A stretch of DNA of 64,000 bases. Source: CAWBCI01 sp963787195. GTDB lineage: Bacteria; Bacteroidota; Bacteroidia; Bacteroidales; JAGOPY01. Location: the NCBI GenBank assembly GCA_963787195.1, contig CAWBCI010000031.1:1-64000 (forward strand). Direction: 5' to 3'. Shown in pieces: positions 45,858 through 53,916 of this stretch. Both the position numbers and the translations under genes were made by a program. Numbering within the stretch: the first letter of the stretch is position 1; each line of letters begins with the position of its first letter. The notes under the pieces were generated by a model. The model did no database searches. It worked only from the letters and a program-made list of their open reading frames with translations, and was not told the origin of the DNA.

Positions 45858-45907
45858 AGGCTTCACTCATAGGAATTTTTTCTTCCGAATGGTGAAGCCT
45901 TTTTTAT
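45858..45907 (+). terminator. Intrinsic terminator after secDF
   Basis: A 9-bp stem AGGCTTCAC/GTGAAGCCT (45858-45866 with 45892-45900) with a second inner stem GGAA/TTCC (45872-45875 with 45883-45886) is followed by a run of T. It starts 25 bases after the secDF stop. Confidence 0.85.
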
Positions 45908-45915
45908 TATTTTTG
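45908..45915 (+). promoter_or_regulatory. Putative -7 box for the Tat gene
   Basis: TATTTTTG fits TAnnTTTG and stands 23 bases before the tatA/B start, directly after the T-run of the secDF terminator. No clear TTG element is seen upstream. Confidence 0.4.
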
Positions 45916-45938
45916 TGACCCGTATAATTTTTGATTAA

Positions 45939-46343
45939 ATGGGTCATTTACTTTTATTTTTCGATATAAGTTCCGGTGAGCTGCTGGTTATATTACTGGG
46001 AGCCTTTATCGTATTTGGTCCTGATAAAATACCTGAAATCGCACGAAAGATTGGCCGGGGCATGAACGAGATACGGAGGGCCTCTGATGAAATAAAACGG
46101 GAGATCACTAAGGAAGGAGATAAAATTAAAAAAGATCTTTCAATTGAAGAAAACATCATGGAAGATTTCCATAAAACTACCGATGACATTAATAAAGGGC
46201 TCCGGGATATAGGAAATGAAGCGAATAAAACTCTTAAAACTGAAAAGACATCCCCGGAGAAAACATCTGGTGAAAAAGCTTCCCCTGAAAATACCGTTTC
46301 GGACGAAGCCCCTCTTGATAAACCATCCCTTGATCAACCTTAA
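45939..46343 (+). CDS. tatA: Twin-arginine translocase subunit TatA/TatB-like
   Basis: 134 residues of the TatA/TatB/Hcf106 family: an N-terminal membrane helix (ELLVILLGAFIVF), the hinge FGPDKIPEI, and an amphipathic helix ARKIGRGMNEIRRASDEIKR, then a long charged tail rich in Lys, Glu, Pro, Ser and Thr with repeated SPEKTSGEKASPE-like text. The length and FGPDKIPEIARKIG favour a TatB-like or bifunctional TatA. A Tat-type signal is seen on ActB in this window, a possible client. Confidence 0.85.
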   Translation: MGHLLLFFDISSGELLVILLGAFIVFGPDKIPEIARKIGRGMNEIRRASDEIKREITKEGDKIKKDLSIEENIMEDFHKTTDDINKGLRDIGNEANKTLKTEKTSPEKTSGEKASPENTVSDEAPLDKPSLDQP

Positions 46344-46444
46344 ATGCCTATTCCTCCCTAATTTTTACCAATTATCTCAATAAAAGATTATATATACCGT
46401 TCTACAAATAATCATTAATTTAGTTGCTTACTTTTAGATATTAT

Positions 46445-48913
46445 ATGAATGCTTACAAATTAATCCTGGTTATGATGGGCTTTCTGGTCCTGACTCTGAA
46501 TGCATCCGCCCAGAAACGTACATTTACCAGGGCAGCTGATGAAGCTTTTGATGATCAACGCTATGCTATTGCAATTGAGAAATATCAGAAGGCTTATACC
46601 AAATCAAGGAAAAACCCGGCTGAAAGAAACCGGATCATATACCGTATGGGTGAATGCTATCGTCTGACCGGCGAAAGCAAAAGAGCAAAGCTCCAATATA
46701 AAAGACTTATCAAGAATGGATATGACAGCAAGGAACCTTCCATTCTTTTAAAATATGCAGATGCTCTCAAAGAAAACGGAGAACTTGAGGATGCTAAAAC
46801 ATATTATGAAGCTTATATGCTCAAACAGCCGGATGACCCAAGAGGTAAATATGGTATTGAGTCTCTGGATTCCATACCTTACTGGCAGGAACATGAATCA
46901 AAGTATGAGGTAAATATTGTAAAAGGTCTCAACTCAAGGGAAGCAGATTTTGCGCCAACCTATGCCAATGATAATTATAATGCACTTATATTTACCTCTA
47001 CCCGTGAAGGTGCCAAAGGGAAAAAAACGGATGAATGGACGGATCAGAATTTCAGCAGCCTCTTTACTTCCAGGATGGACCGTAAAGATGAATGGAGCAC
47101 CCCAACACTTTTAGACGATCAGGATAAAGACGGGGTTAACACCGATGCAAATGAAGGGACACCCATGATGAACAGCGGTTTTAATGAACTTTATTTCACC
47201 CGGTGTCCTGTGGATGACAATAAAGAAAACGGCTGCCAGATCTATATGGCAAAACGGACCGGTAGATATTATAGCAAACCTGAACTGGTGGACCTGGGAA
47301 TAGATTCATCCGAAGCAGTCGGTCATCCTACCCTGAGTGAAAGTGGACTCTTGCTTTATTTTTCTTCCAACCGACCGGGTGGTTTCGGGGGAAAGGATAT
47401 ATGGGTCTCTTATCGTGAAAGTCCAGCAAAGCCTTTCAGCCGACCCAAAAACCTTGGCCCGGTTGTGAATACACCCGGCAATGAAATGTTCCCTTTCCTG
47501 CTTTCCGATACTGTCTTGTATTTTGCTTCCGACGGTCATCCGGGTTTGGGTGGTCTTGATATATTTTGTACCCGCATTGATACTGCGGGGAAATGGGGCC
47601 AGCCGGTGAATATGGGAACACCCATAAACTCCTCAGCCGATGACTTCGCAATTATATTCCAGCCCGGCACCGAACAAGGCTTCTTTTCCTCCAACCGCAG
47701 CGGCCGCAAATCCAAGGAAGATATATATTCCTTTATCATACCCCCTGTTGAATTCACCCTCAGTGGAACTGTGAAAGATGAAAATACACTCCAGTTTGTA
47801 AGTGGAGCCAGGATTGATATAGTCGGTTCAGATGGTATTTCCATGACCGCCCGGACCAGTGATAAGGGCTCCTATAATTTTGGCAAAACCCAAATCATGC
47901 CTAATACCACTTATGAACTCACCGTAACTAAAGATAATTATTTCAGCTCCAGCGGAAAGGTCACCACAGTAGGCTTTGCCAAGAGCAAAGACCTCACCCG
48001 GGATTTTGTCATCCAGCCCATCCCGGAAGAACCTGTTGTTTTGCCTGAAATACTTTACGACCTGGCTAAATGGGACTTAAAACCCCAGTATCAGGACTCC
48101 TTGCAGGGGCTGATAACTACCCTGGATCAGAATCCGACCCTGGTGATCGAACTTGCTTCCCATACAGATACCAGGGATACTTACGAAAGAAATGATATAC
48201 TTTCTCAAAAACGTGCCCAGTCGGTGGTTGATTACCTGGTTGAAAGGGGTATAGATCCTGACAGGCTGATAGCTAAAGGTTACGGTGAGAGAGTTCCAAG
48301 AAAACTTGATAAAGATGTTCTCAGAGATGGTTACCTTTTCAAGAAAGGAACTGTAATTACCGATGGTTTCATTGATTCTCTGCAGACAACGGCTGAAAAA
48401 GAAGCGGCCCACCAGCTGAACCGGCGGACTGAGTTCAGGGTTATCAGCAAAGATTTCGTCCCAAAACCAAAGAATGTACCTCTTGCTACATCAGTTCAGA
48501 TCCAGGTCAATCCTGAAGATAATGTGCTTAAGTTTTCCACTGTGCCGAAAGTAGGACTTATTACCGCACCCTGCATCCTGAACGGTTATACGGTGAACTT
48601 CGTCCTGGATACTAAACTGAGGGCACAGATCTCTGTGACTGAGGCTATGAAATTGCTTAAAACCGGTGCTATCAGTAAAAATGATTTCAAAGGTGATGTG
48701 GAAAAGATCCTCGCAAACGGAACTATTGCGAACAGGGCCATTATTACTGTGAAAGACTTTACCATTGCCAATGAGACCATACATAATGTTGAGCTGATGG
48801 TCAATGATAATCTGGCTTATGGTCTGGTCATAGGAAATTCCATATTGAACCAGTTCGGTTCTTTCAATATCGATAACGAGAAACAACAGATCATCTTCAA
48901 AAAGAATAAATAG
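46445..48913 (+). CDS. TPR / PD40 propeller / OmpA protein with fused retropepsin-like domain
   Basis: 822 residues from ATG 46445 (the TTG at 46424 in frame would disrupt the signal peptide). Order: signal peptide ending LNASAQ (~24); TPR region (~25-140; ADEAFDDQRYAIAIEKYQKA); PD40/WD40-like propeller (~150-430; repeated LYFSSNRPGGFGGKDIW and LYFASDGHPGLGGLDIF motifs); carboxypeptidase-regulatory-like beta domain (~438-525); OmpA-type peptidoglycan-binding domain (~535-660; ELASHTDTRDTYERNDILSQ, RAQSVVDYLVERGIDPDRL); then ~130 residues that look like a retropepsin-type aspartic protease half (NGYTVNFVLDTKLRAQISVT ... LVIGNSILNQFGSFNIDNEK). In the last, the usual D-T-G has become D-T-K, so activity is doubtful. 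The first four parts have the layout of the T9SS protein PorE. Function beyond peptidoglycan anchoring is inferred. Confidence 0.82.
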   Translation: MNAYKLILVMMGFLVLTLNASAQKRTFTRAADEAFDDQRYAIAIEKYQKAYTKSRKNPAERNRIIYRMGECYRLTGESKRAKLQYKRLIKNGYDSKEPSILLKYADALKENGELEDAKTYYEAYMLKQPDDPRGKYGIESLDSIPYWQEHESKYEVNIVKGLNSREADFAPTYANDNYNALIFTSTREGAKGKKTDEWTDQNFSSLFTSRMDRKDEWSTPTLLDDQDKDGVNTDANEGTPMMNSGFNELYFTRCPVDDNKENGCQIYMAKRTGRYYSKPELVDLGIDSSEAVGHPTLSESGLLLYFSSNRPGGFGGKDIWVSYRESPAKPFSRPKNLGPVVNTPGNEMFPFLLSDTVLYFASDGHPGLGGLDIFCTRIDTAGKWGQPVNMGTPINSSADDFAIIFQPGTEQGFFSSNRSGRKSKEDIYSFIIPPVEFTLSGTVKDENTLQFVSGARIDIVGSDGISMTARTSDKGSYNFGKTQIMPNTTYELTVTKDNYFSSSGKVTTVGFAKSKDLTRDFVIQPIPEEPVVLPEILYDLAKWDLKPQYQDSLQGLITTLDQNPTLVIELASHTDTRDTYERNDILSQKRAQSVVDYLVERGIDPDRLIAKGYGERVPRKLDKDVLRDGYLFKKGTVITDGFIDSLQTTAEKEAAHQLNRRTEFRVISKDFVPKPKNVPLATSVQIQVNPEDNVLKFSTVPKVGLITAPCILNGYTVNFVLDTKLRAQISVTEAMKLLKTGAISKNDFKGDVEKILANGTIANRAIITVKDFTIANETIHNVELMVNDNLAYGLVIGNSILNQFGSFNIDNEKQQIIFKKNK

Positions 48914-50113
48914 ATGTCTGGCACAAAAGGCCCCGGGATGAACGGCGACAAAATGAAATACAACCTTCGCGGGGTTTCTGCTTCGAAAGAGGATGTTCAT
49001 GCCGCTATCCAAAATGTTGATAAAGGTTTATTCCCAAAGGCATTCTGTAAAATAATCCCGGATATTTTGGCAGCTGACCCGGCCTATTGCAATATCATGC
49101 ATGCCGACGGGGCCGGCACCAAATCCTCCCTGGCATATATTTACTGGAAAGAGACCGGTGATCTGTCAGTATGGAAAGGTATCGCACAGGATGCCGTGGT
49201 GATGAACCTGGATGATCTGCTCTGCGTTGGCGTTACTGACAATATCCTTCTTTCATCCACTATCGGAAGAAATAAAAACCTGGTCCCGGGCGAAGTTATC
49301 AAAGCTATCATAGAAGGTACCGAAGAATTTCTACAGCAAATACGGGATCTCGGGATAGGTATCTATTCTACGGGAGGAGAAACGGCGGATGTAGGCGATC
49401 TGGTCAGGACCATCATAGTGGATTCAACTGTCAGTGCACGCATTCCAAAAAAAGATATTATTTCGAATGATAAGATAGAGGCCGGGGATGTGATCGTCGG
49501 AATTGCTTCCTATGGTCAGGCCACTTATGAAAGCGATTATAACGGAGGGATGGGAAGCAATGGCCTCACTTCAGCCCGTCATGATGTACTGCATCACATT
49601 TATAAGGAAAAATACCCTGAAAGCCTGGACCCGTCTATGCCTGATGATCTTGCCTATTGCGGCAGTCTCAAGCTGACAGATCCGACTGAAGTGCCGGGTG
49701 TGGATGTTGGTAAACTCATACTCTCTCCTACCCGCACCTATGCTCCTTTGATTAAGGCCATCTTGCCAGAATTCAGGGATGAAATCCATGGCATGGTGCA
49801 TTGCAGCGGAGGGGCCCAGACTAAGATTCTGCATTTTGTCGATAATCTCAGGATTATCAAAAATAATATGTTCCCTATTCCCCCTTTATTCCGGATGATA
49901 CAGGAACAATCCGGAACAGGCTGGCAGGAGATGTACAAGGTTTTCAACATGGGACACCGCTTTGAAATTTACCTGCCGGAAAAATATGCCGGCGAGATTA
50001 TCAATATCGCCCTGTCTTTCGGTATAGAAGCACAAATAGTCGGGCATTGCGAAGCCGGCGACAGTAAGAGTCTTATCATTCAATCTTCATACGGAGAATT
50101 TAGCTATTATTAG
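48914..50113 (+). CDS. purM: Phosphoribosylformylglycinamidine cyclo-ligase (AIR synthase)
   Basis: Purine synthesis step from FGAM to AIR. 399 residues of the Bacteroidota-type PurM: YNLRGVSASKEDVHAAIQNV, IMHADGAGTKSSLAYIYWKE, DDLLCVGVTDNILLSSTIGR and STGGETADVGDLVRT, with the Asp/Gly-rich nucleotide-binding elements. The start ATG 48914 directly follows the upstream stop TAG (TAGATG), suggesting termination-reinitiation; MKYNLRG at 48953 is an alternative start. It is longer than E. coli PurM (345). Confidence 0.9.
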   Translation: MSGTKGPGMNGDKMKYNLRGVSASKEDVHAAIQNVDKGLFPKAFCKIIPDILAADPAYCNIMHADGAGTKSSLAYIYWKETGDLSVWKGIAQDAVVMNLDDLLCVGVTDNILLSSTIGRNKNLVPGEVIKAIIEGTEEFLQQIRDLGIGIYSTGGETADVGDLVRTIIVDSTVSARIPKKDIISNDKIEAGDVIVGIASYGQATYESDYNGGMGSNGLTSARHDVLHHIYKEKYPESLDPSMPDDLAYCGSLKLTDPTEVPGVDVGKLILSPTRTYAPLIKAILPEFRDEIHGMVHCSGGAQTKILHFVDNLRIIKNNMFPIPPLFRMIQEQSGTGWQEMYKVFNMGHRFEIYLPEKYAGEIINIALSFGIEAQIVGHCEAGDSKSLIIQSSYGEFSYY

Positions 50114-50150
50114 CTCCATCCGCCTGAACATTCCCATCCATCTTTATTTA

Positions 50151-50158
50151 TACCTTTG
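50151..50158 (+). promoter_or_regulatory. -7 box of prfA promoter
   Basis: TACCTTTG, followed by CA, is an exact and common form of the Bacteroidota box, 23 bases before the prfA ATG at 50182. The -33 TTG element is not evident. Confidence 0.55.
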
Positions 50159-50181
50159 CAAAAATTTTACATTGCTTTATT

Positions 50182-51255
50182 ATGCGGGAAAAATTAGAAG
50201 AAATATGGAAGCACTTCATGCACCTGGAAGAACAAATGGGAGATCCTTCCATTACCAGCGATGTGAAGAAATTCATGAAACTGAACAAAGATTATAAAGA
50301 ACTTCAACCCATTATAGTTCAATACAAAATCTATAAGAATATTCTTGACGGCATAGAAACAGCCAAAGATATCCTGGATACTGAAAAGGATGATGAAATG
50401 AGGACTTATGCCAAGGAAGAAATGAACGACCTGATTGAAAAAAAGGATGCTATAGAAGAAAAGATCCGCCTGATGCTGATCCCTGAAGATCCGGAAGACA
50501 AGAAGAATGCGGTAGTGGAGATCAGGGCCGGATCAGGTGGTGATGAGGCCAGCATATTCGCCGGTGACCTCTATCGCATGTATCTGAAATATTTTGAGTC
50601 GAAAGGCTGGAAAACTGAACAGGTAAGCGCCACTGAAGGTACTGTGGGCGGATATAAGGAAATCATTTTTGATGTGAACGGGAATGGGGTTTATGGCCAG
50701 ATGAAATATGAATCGGGTGTGCACCGTGTGCAGAGGGTTCCAAAGACCGAAACCCAGGGAAGGGTGCATACTTCCGCCGCATCGGTTGTGGTACTTCCGG
50801 AAGCGGATGAATTTGATGTGGATATCAAACAGGAAGATATCCGTAAAGATACCTATTGCAGTTCGGGTCCCGGCGGACAGTCGGTGAATACAACTTATTC
50901 AGCCATCCGTCTGACCCACATTCCAACCGGCATAGTGGTAACCTGCCAGGACCAGAAATCCCAGCTGAAGAACCTCGAAAAGGCTATGACAGTGTTGCGG
51001 ACCCGCATCTACGAAATGGAGTACAAGAAACATCTGGACAAAATATCCTCCAAAAGGAAGACCATGGTTTCAACCGGGGACCGTTCAGCCAAGATCCGCA
51101 CCTATAATTTTCCGCAGGGAAGGGTAACAGATCACCGCATCGGCCTTACACTTTATAACCTTCAGGATACCATGAACGGAAACATACAGGAACTGATCGA
51201 CCAGTTGCAATTAGCTGAAAATGCCGAACGGCTGAAAGAAGAAATTGAAATTTAA
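50182..51255 (+). CDS. prfA: Peptide chain release factor 1
   Basis: Terminates translation at UAA and UAG. 357 residues. The catalytic GGQ is in SSGPGGQSVNTTYSAIRLTH; the stop-codon reading segment includes RVPKTETQGRVHTSAASVVV with the P-x-T tripeptide of RF1 rather than the SPF of RF2. The PurM and RF1 genes are separated by 68 bases with a promoter box, and pyrF follows 29 bases downstream. Confidence 0.97.
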   Translation: MREKLEEIWKHFMHLEEQMGDPSITSDVKKFMKLNKDYKELQPIIVQYKIYKNILDGIETAKDILDTEKDDEMRTYAKEEMNDLIEKKDAIEEKIRLMLIPEDPEDKKNAVVEIRAGSGGDEASIFAGDLYRMYLKYFESKGWKTEQVSATEGTVGGYKEIIFDVNGNGVYGQMKYESGVHRVQRVPKTETQGRVHTSAASVVVLPEADEFDVDIKQEDIRKDTYCSSGPGGQSVNTTYSAIRLTHIPTGIVVTCQDQKSQLKNLEKAMTVLRTRIYEMEYKKHLDKISSKRKTMVSTGDRSAKIRTYNFPQGRVTDHRIGLTLYNLQDTMNGNIQELIDQLQLAENAERLKEEIEI

Positions 51256-51284
51256 GCCATAATAATCTTAACAATCCTCCGATC

Positions 51285-52112
51285 ATGAACAGGCAAGAGC
51301 TTATCCGGCAAATCAATAAAAAACAATCCTTTTTGTGTATAGGATTGGATACCGACATTCAAAAAATCCCGCAACATCTGCTGAAATTTGAAGACCCCGT
51401 TTTTGAATTCAACAAAGCTATTATTGATGCTACCCATGATCTGGCAATTGCTTACAAGCCAAACCTGGCCTTTTATGAGAGCAGGGGAACACAGGGCTGG
51501 ATAAGCCTCGAAAAAACCATTGCCTACCTGAACCGGTTCAAAGATGAAATATTTACCATAGCCGACGCAAAAAGGGGTGATATTGGCAATACTTCCAAAC
51601 AATACGCGAAGGCTTTCCTGGAAATCCTGGATTTTGATGCTATCACGGTAGCCCCATACATGGGCTCCGACTCGGTCCAGCCTTTCCTTTCCATCGAAAA
51701 CAAATGGGTGATCCTGCTGGCCCTTACCTCCAACCAGGGTGCGGCCGATTTCCAGTATTTCGAATCTGAAGGGCGAAAATTATATGAACAGGTCCTGACC
51801 AGTGCAAGTGAATGGGGGACTAAAGAGAACCTTATGTTTGTGGTGGGAGCCACCAAGGCGGAAGCCCTTGCCGATATCCGTAAAATAGTCCCGGAGCATT
51901 TCCTGCTTGTACCGGGTATCGGGGCACAGGGAGGCAGTTTGCAGGACGTGGCTAAATATGGAATGAATAAAGATTGCGGCCTTATTGTGAATGCTTCCCG
52001 GAGTATAATCTTTGCTTCAAAAGGGGAAGATTTCGCCGGAAAAGCCAGGGAGGAAGCTTTGAAGGTTCAGAGGGATATGGGGGAGCTGTTAGGGAAAGTC
52101 TTTAGTCTTTAG
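51285..52112 (+). CDS. pyrF: Orotidine 5'-phosphate decarboxylase, type 2
   Basis: Converts OMP to UMP. 275 residues, the longer type 2 form common in Bacteroidota and Actinobacteria. Family marks are FLCIGLDTDIQKIP, YKPNLAFYESRGTQGW, and the catalytic charge network IADAKRGDIGNTSKQYA (Asp, Lys, Asp). The phosphate loop is LLVPGIGAQGGSLQDVAKYG and NASRSIIFAS. The last codons and the stop lie inside the heptamer array 52098-52200. Confidence 0.95.
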   Translation: MNRQELIRQINKKQSFLCIGLDTDIQKIPQHLLKFEDPVFEFNKAIIDATHDLAIAYKPNLAFYESRGTQGWISLEKTIAYLNRFKDEIFTIADAKRGDIGNTSKQYAKAFLEILDFDAITVAPYMGSDSVQPFLSIENKWVILLALTSNQGAADFQYFESEGRKLYEQVLTSASEWGTKENLMFVVGATKAEALADIRKIVPEHFLLVPGIGAQGGSLQDVAKYGMNKDCGLIVNASRSIIFASKGEDFAGKAREEALKVQRDMGELLGKVFSL

Positions 52113-52200
52113 TCTTTAGTCGTTGGTCCTTAGTCGTTGGTCGTTGGTCGTTGGTCGTTAGTCGTTGGTCGTTGGTCGTTGGTGTTGGTCGTTGGTCTTC
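52098..52200. repeat. Heptamer array (GTCKTTR-type, ~14 units)
   Basis: Successive 7-base units begin GTCTTTA three times, then vary among GTCGTTG, GTCCTTA and GTCGTTA, with one shortened unit near 52180. The array covers the last 15 bases of pyrF. No strand preference or protein frame is supported. Confidence 0.85.
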
Positions 52201-52310
52201 ATTCAGAGAGTTTCTCAGGAGAGGGCCGGAAAATGTAGCGAAATATCGATTTGGCGATATTACGATATGACGAAGGGAAATTCCAAATTTCAAACCCAAA
52301 AAATCAAATC

Positions 52311-52368
52311 CCCACATCCTCACATCCTCACATCCTCTCATCCCCTCATCCTCACATCCCCACATCAA
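52311..52368. repeat. Octamer array (CACATCCT-type, ~7 units)
   Basis: Units of eight bases, CACATCCT with variants CTCATCCC, CTCATCCT and CACATCCC, run without gaps for about 58 bases. Confidence 0.85.
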
Positions 52369-52407
52369 CCCTGATTTCTTTGTGAAACCATGGAGCCCTG
52401 GAGATTC

Positions 52408-52455
52408 TGTGGCTAAAAAAAATTAAGCTGATAGCGCGAGGCCCTTTTAGCCACA
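52408..52455. repeat. Perfect 11-bp inverted repeat
   Basis: TGTGGCTAAAA (52408-52418) and TTTTAGCCACA (52445-52455) are perfect inverted copies separated by 26 bases. It lies inside the short-repeat interval and lacks a T-run on the plus strand; it could be a remnant of a small palindromic element. Confidence 0.7.
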
Positions 52456-52496
52456 AAAGCACTAAAACTCTAAGAATTCACTAAGGCTTTTTCAGC

Positions 52497-52580
52497 TCAC
52501 CTTATCACCTTATCACCTTATCACCCTATCACCCTATCACCTTATCACCTTATCACCCTATCACCTTATCACCTTATCAC
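52497..52580. repeat. Nonamer array (TATCACCTT-type, ~9 units)
   Basis: Nine-base units TATCACCTT and TATCACCCT alternate for about 84 bases directly before the ilvE terminator. Confidence 0.88.
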
Positions 52581-52613
52581 TTTCAAGCAACAAAGTGATT
52601 AAGTTCTGCCTTA

Positions 52614-52648
52614 CAAAAAAAGCTGAACACCCCGAAGTATTCAGCTTT
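52614..52648 (-). terminator. Intrinsic terminator of ilvE
   Basis: On the minus strand AAAGCTGAA/TTCAGCTTT (52640-52648 with 52619-52627) forms a 9-bp stem with a 12-base loop, then a run of seven T. It starts 28 bases after the ilvE stop. Confidence 0.85.
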
Positions 52649-52675
52649 ATAAATCCTTATTCCTGAAAGCTATTT

Positions 52676-53695
52676 CTATTCTATAATATAGTTCCAGTTA
52701 TACTTGTCGGGTTCTTCACCATATTGGATGGCCCTTAGTTTCTGGTATAATTTGGTCGAAACAGGGCCGGCTTTGCCATCTTTACAATATTGATAGACTT
52801 TTCCGTTTTCCCTGTCCCTGATCTCTTTTATAGGTGAGATAATTGCTGCAGTTCCGCAAGCCCCAACCTCATCAAATTCAGCCAGCTCTTCAACCGGAAC
52901 ACGCCTCAATTCGACTTTCAGTCCCATTTCCTCGGCAAGAACTCTCAGGCTCTTGTTGGTTATGGAAGGAAGTATAGTCCTGGATTCGGGGGTAACATAA
53001 GTATTGCCTTTGATCCCGAAAAAGTTCGCCGGGCCGGCTTCGTCAATATATTTCTTTTCTTTGGCATCCAGGAAAAGTACGGTGGAACAACCTTCTTCCC
53101 TGGCCCTGGTAGCAGGGCGCAGACTGGCGGCGTAATTTCCGCCGACTTTAATATGCCCGGTCCCCAGTGGGGCAGCCCGGTCAAAATCACGCAAAAGCTG
53201 CACGCAAACCGGGTTAAATCCTTCCTTGAAATAAGGACCTACCGGTCCTACAAATACCATGAACATGTATTCGGTGGCAGGCTTCACACCTACCTGGGGA
53301 CCAGTACCAATGAGCAAAGGTCTCAGATAAAGGGCTGCTCCGGTTCCATAAGGCGGAACATATTTCTCATTCATTTTCAAAACAGTCGTAATGGCTTTAA
53401 AAAACAAGTCATCCGGCACTTCGGCCATCATCACACCCTTGGCGGATTCACGCATACGTTTGGCATTTTCATCCCAGCGAAAGAGCCGGATTTTGCCGTC
53501 TTTCCCACGAAAAGCCTTCATACCTTCGAAGGCTTCCTGCCCGTAATGCAGACAGGTTGCTGCCATATGGATACTCACATATTCGGAAGAAGAAATTTCC
53601 AATTCTCCCCACTTTCCGTTCTTCCAATAACACCTGACATTGTAGTCGGTCTTAAAATAACCGAACGGTAAACTTCCCCATTCAATATTTTCCAT
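52676..53695 (-). CDS. ilvE: Branched-chain amino acid aminotransferase
   Basis: PLP enzyme for the last step of Leu, Ile and Val synthesis or first step of their breakdown. 339 residues, fold type IV, longer (BCAT-II) form. Key segments are LHYGQEAFEGMKAFRGKDGK, RLFRWDENAKRMRESAK, the PLP lysine in GHIKVGGNYAASL, the cofactor loop FLDAKEKKYIDEAGPANFFG, and VGACGTAAIISPIKEI near the end. It has its own terminator and is divergent from htpG across 221 bases. Confidence 0.95.
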   Translation of the reverse strand: MENIEWGSLPFGYFKTDYNVRCYWKNGKWGELEISSSEYVSIHMAATCLHYGQEAFEGMKAFRGKDGKIRLFRWDENAKRMRESAKGVMMAEVPDDLFFKAITTVLKMNEKYVPPYGTGAALYLRPLLIGTGPQVGVKPATEYMFMVFVGPVGPYFKEGFNPVCVQLLRDFDRAAPLGTGHIKVGGNYAASLRPATRAREEGCSTVLFLDAKEKKYIDEAGPANFFGIKGNTYVTPESRTILPSITNKSLRVLAEEMGLKVELRRVPVEELAEFDEVGACGTAAIISPIKEIRDRENGKVYQYCKDGKAGPVSTKLYQKLRAIQYGEEPDKYNWNYIIE

Positions 53696-53916
53696 AGTCC
53701 AATTATCTTAAATAATTTCTAAATATTTTGATCCCGCTAATTTATAAATAAATCCCGAATCAGGGCAGATTTAAGCTTCTCATTTTATGAAAAATATTCA
53801 TTAATTATGAATATGAACATAAGCCTGAAATTTGTAATTCCCGGTCATTTTGACAGGCTTGATTCCTTGGTACATCATTTGTTTGGTCAGGGCCAAACAT
53901 TTAAAACTTTAATTCT
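53696..53916. other. Divergent region between ilvE and htpG
   Basis: 221 AT-rich bases. I do not see a full TTTG-N20-TAnnTTTG promoter for either gene; TACATCATTTG near 53870 is only partly similar. No CIRCE-like repeat is present before htpG. Confidence 0.35.

Larger units (their letters stand above)
52201..52675. other. Gene-free interval between pyrF and ilvE
   Basis: After the heptamers come a small inverted repeat (AATATCG/CGATATT, 52242-52248 with 52255-52261), an octamer array (52311-52368), an 11-bp inverted repeat (52408-52455), a nonamer array (52497-52580) and the ilvE terminator (52614-52648). I find no credible gene; the open frame on the minus strand at 52102-52368 is made of repeat DNA. 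Confidence 0.7.

Noticed and set aside
46424..46444. TTG start seven codons before the OmpA-type protein's ATG
   Set aside because: The ATG at 46445 gives a normal signal peptide; the extension adds polar residues before it.
52102..52368. 88-codon minus-strand frame after pyrF
   Set aside because: Most of it is translated from the heptamer and octamer arrays.
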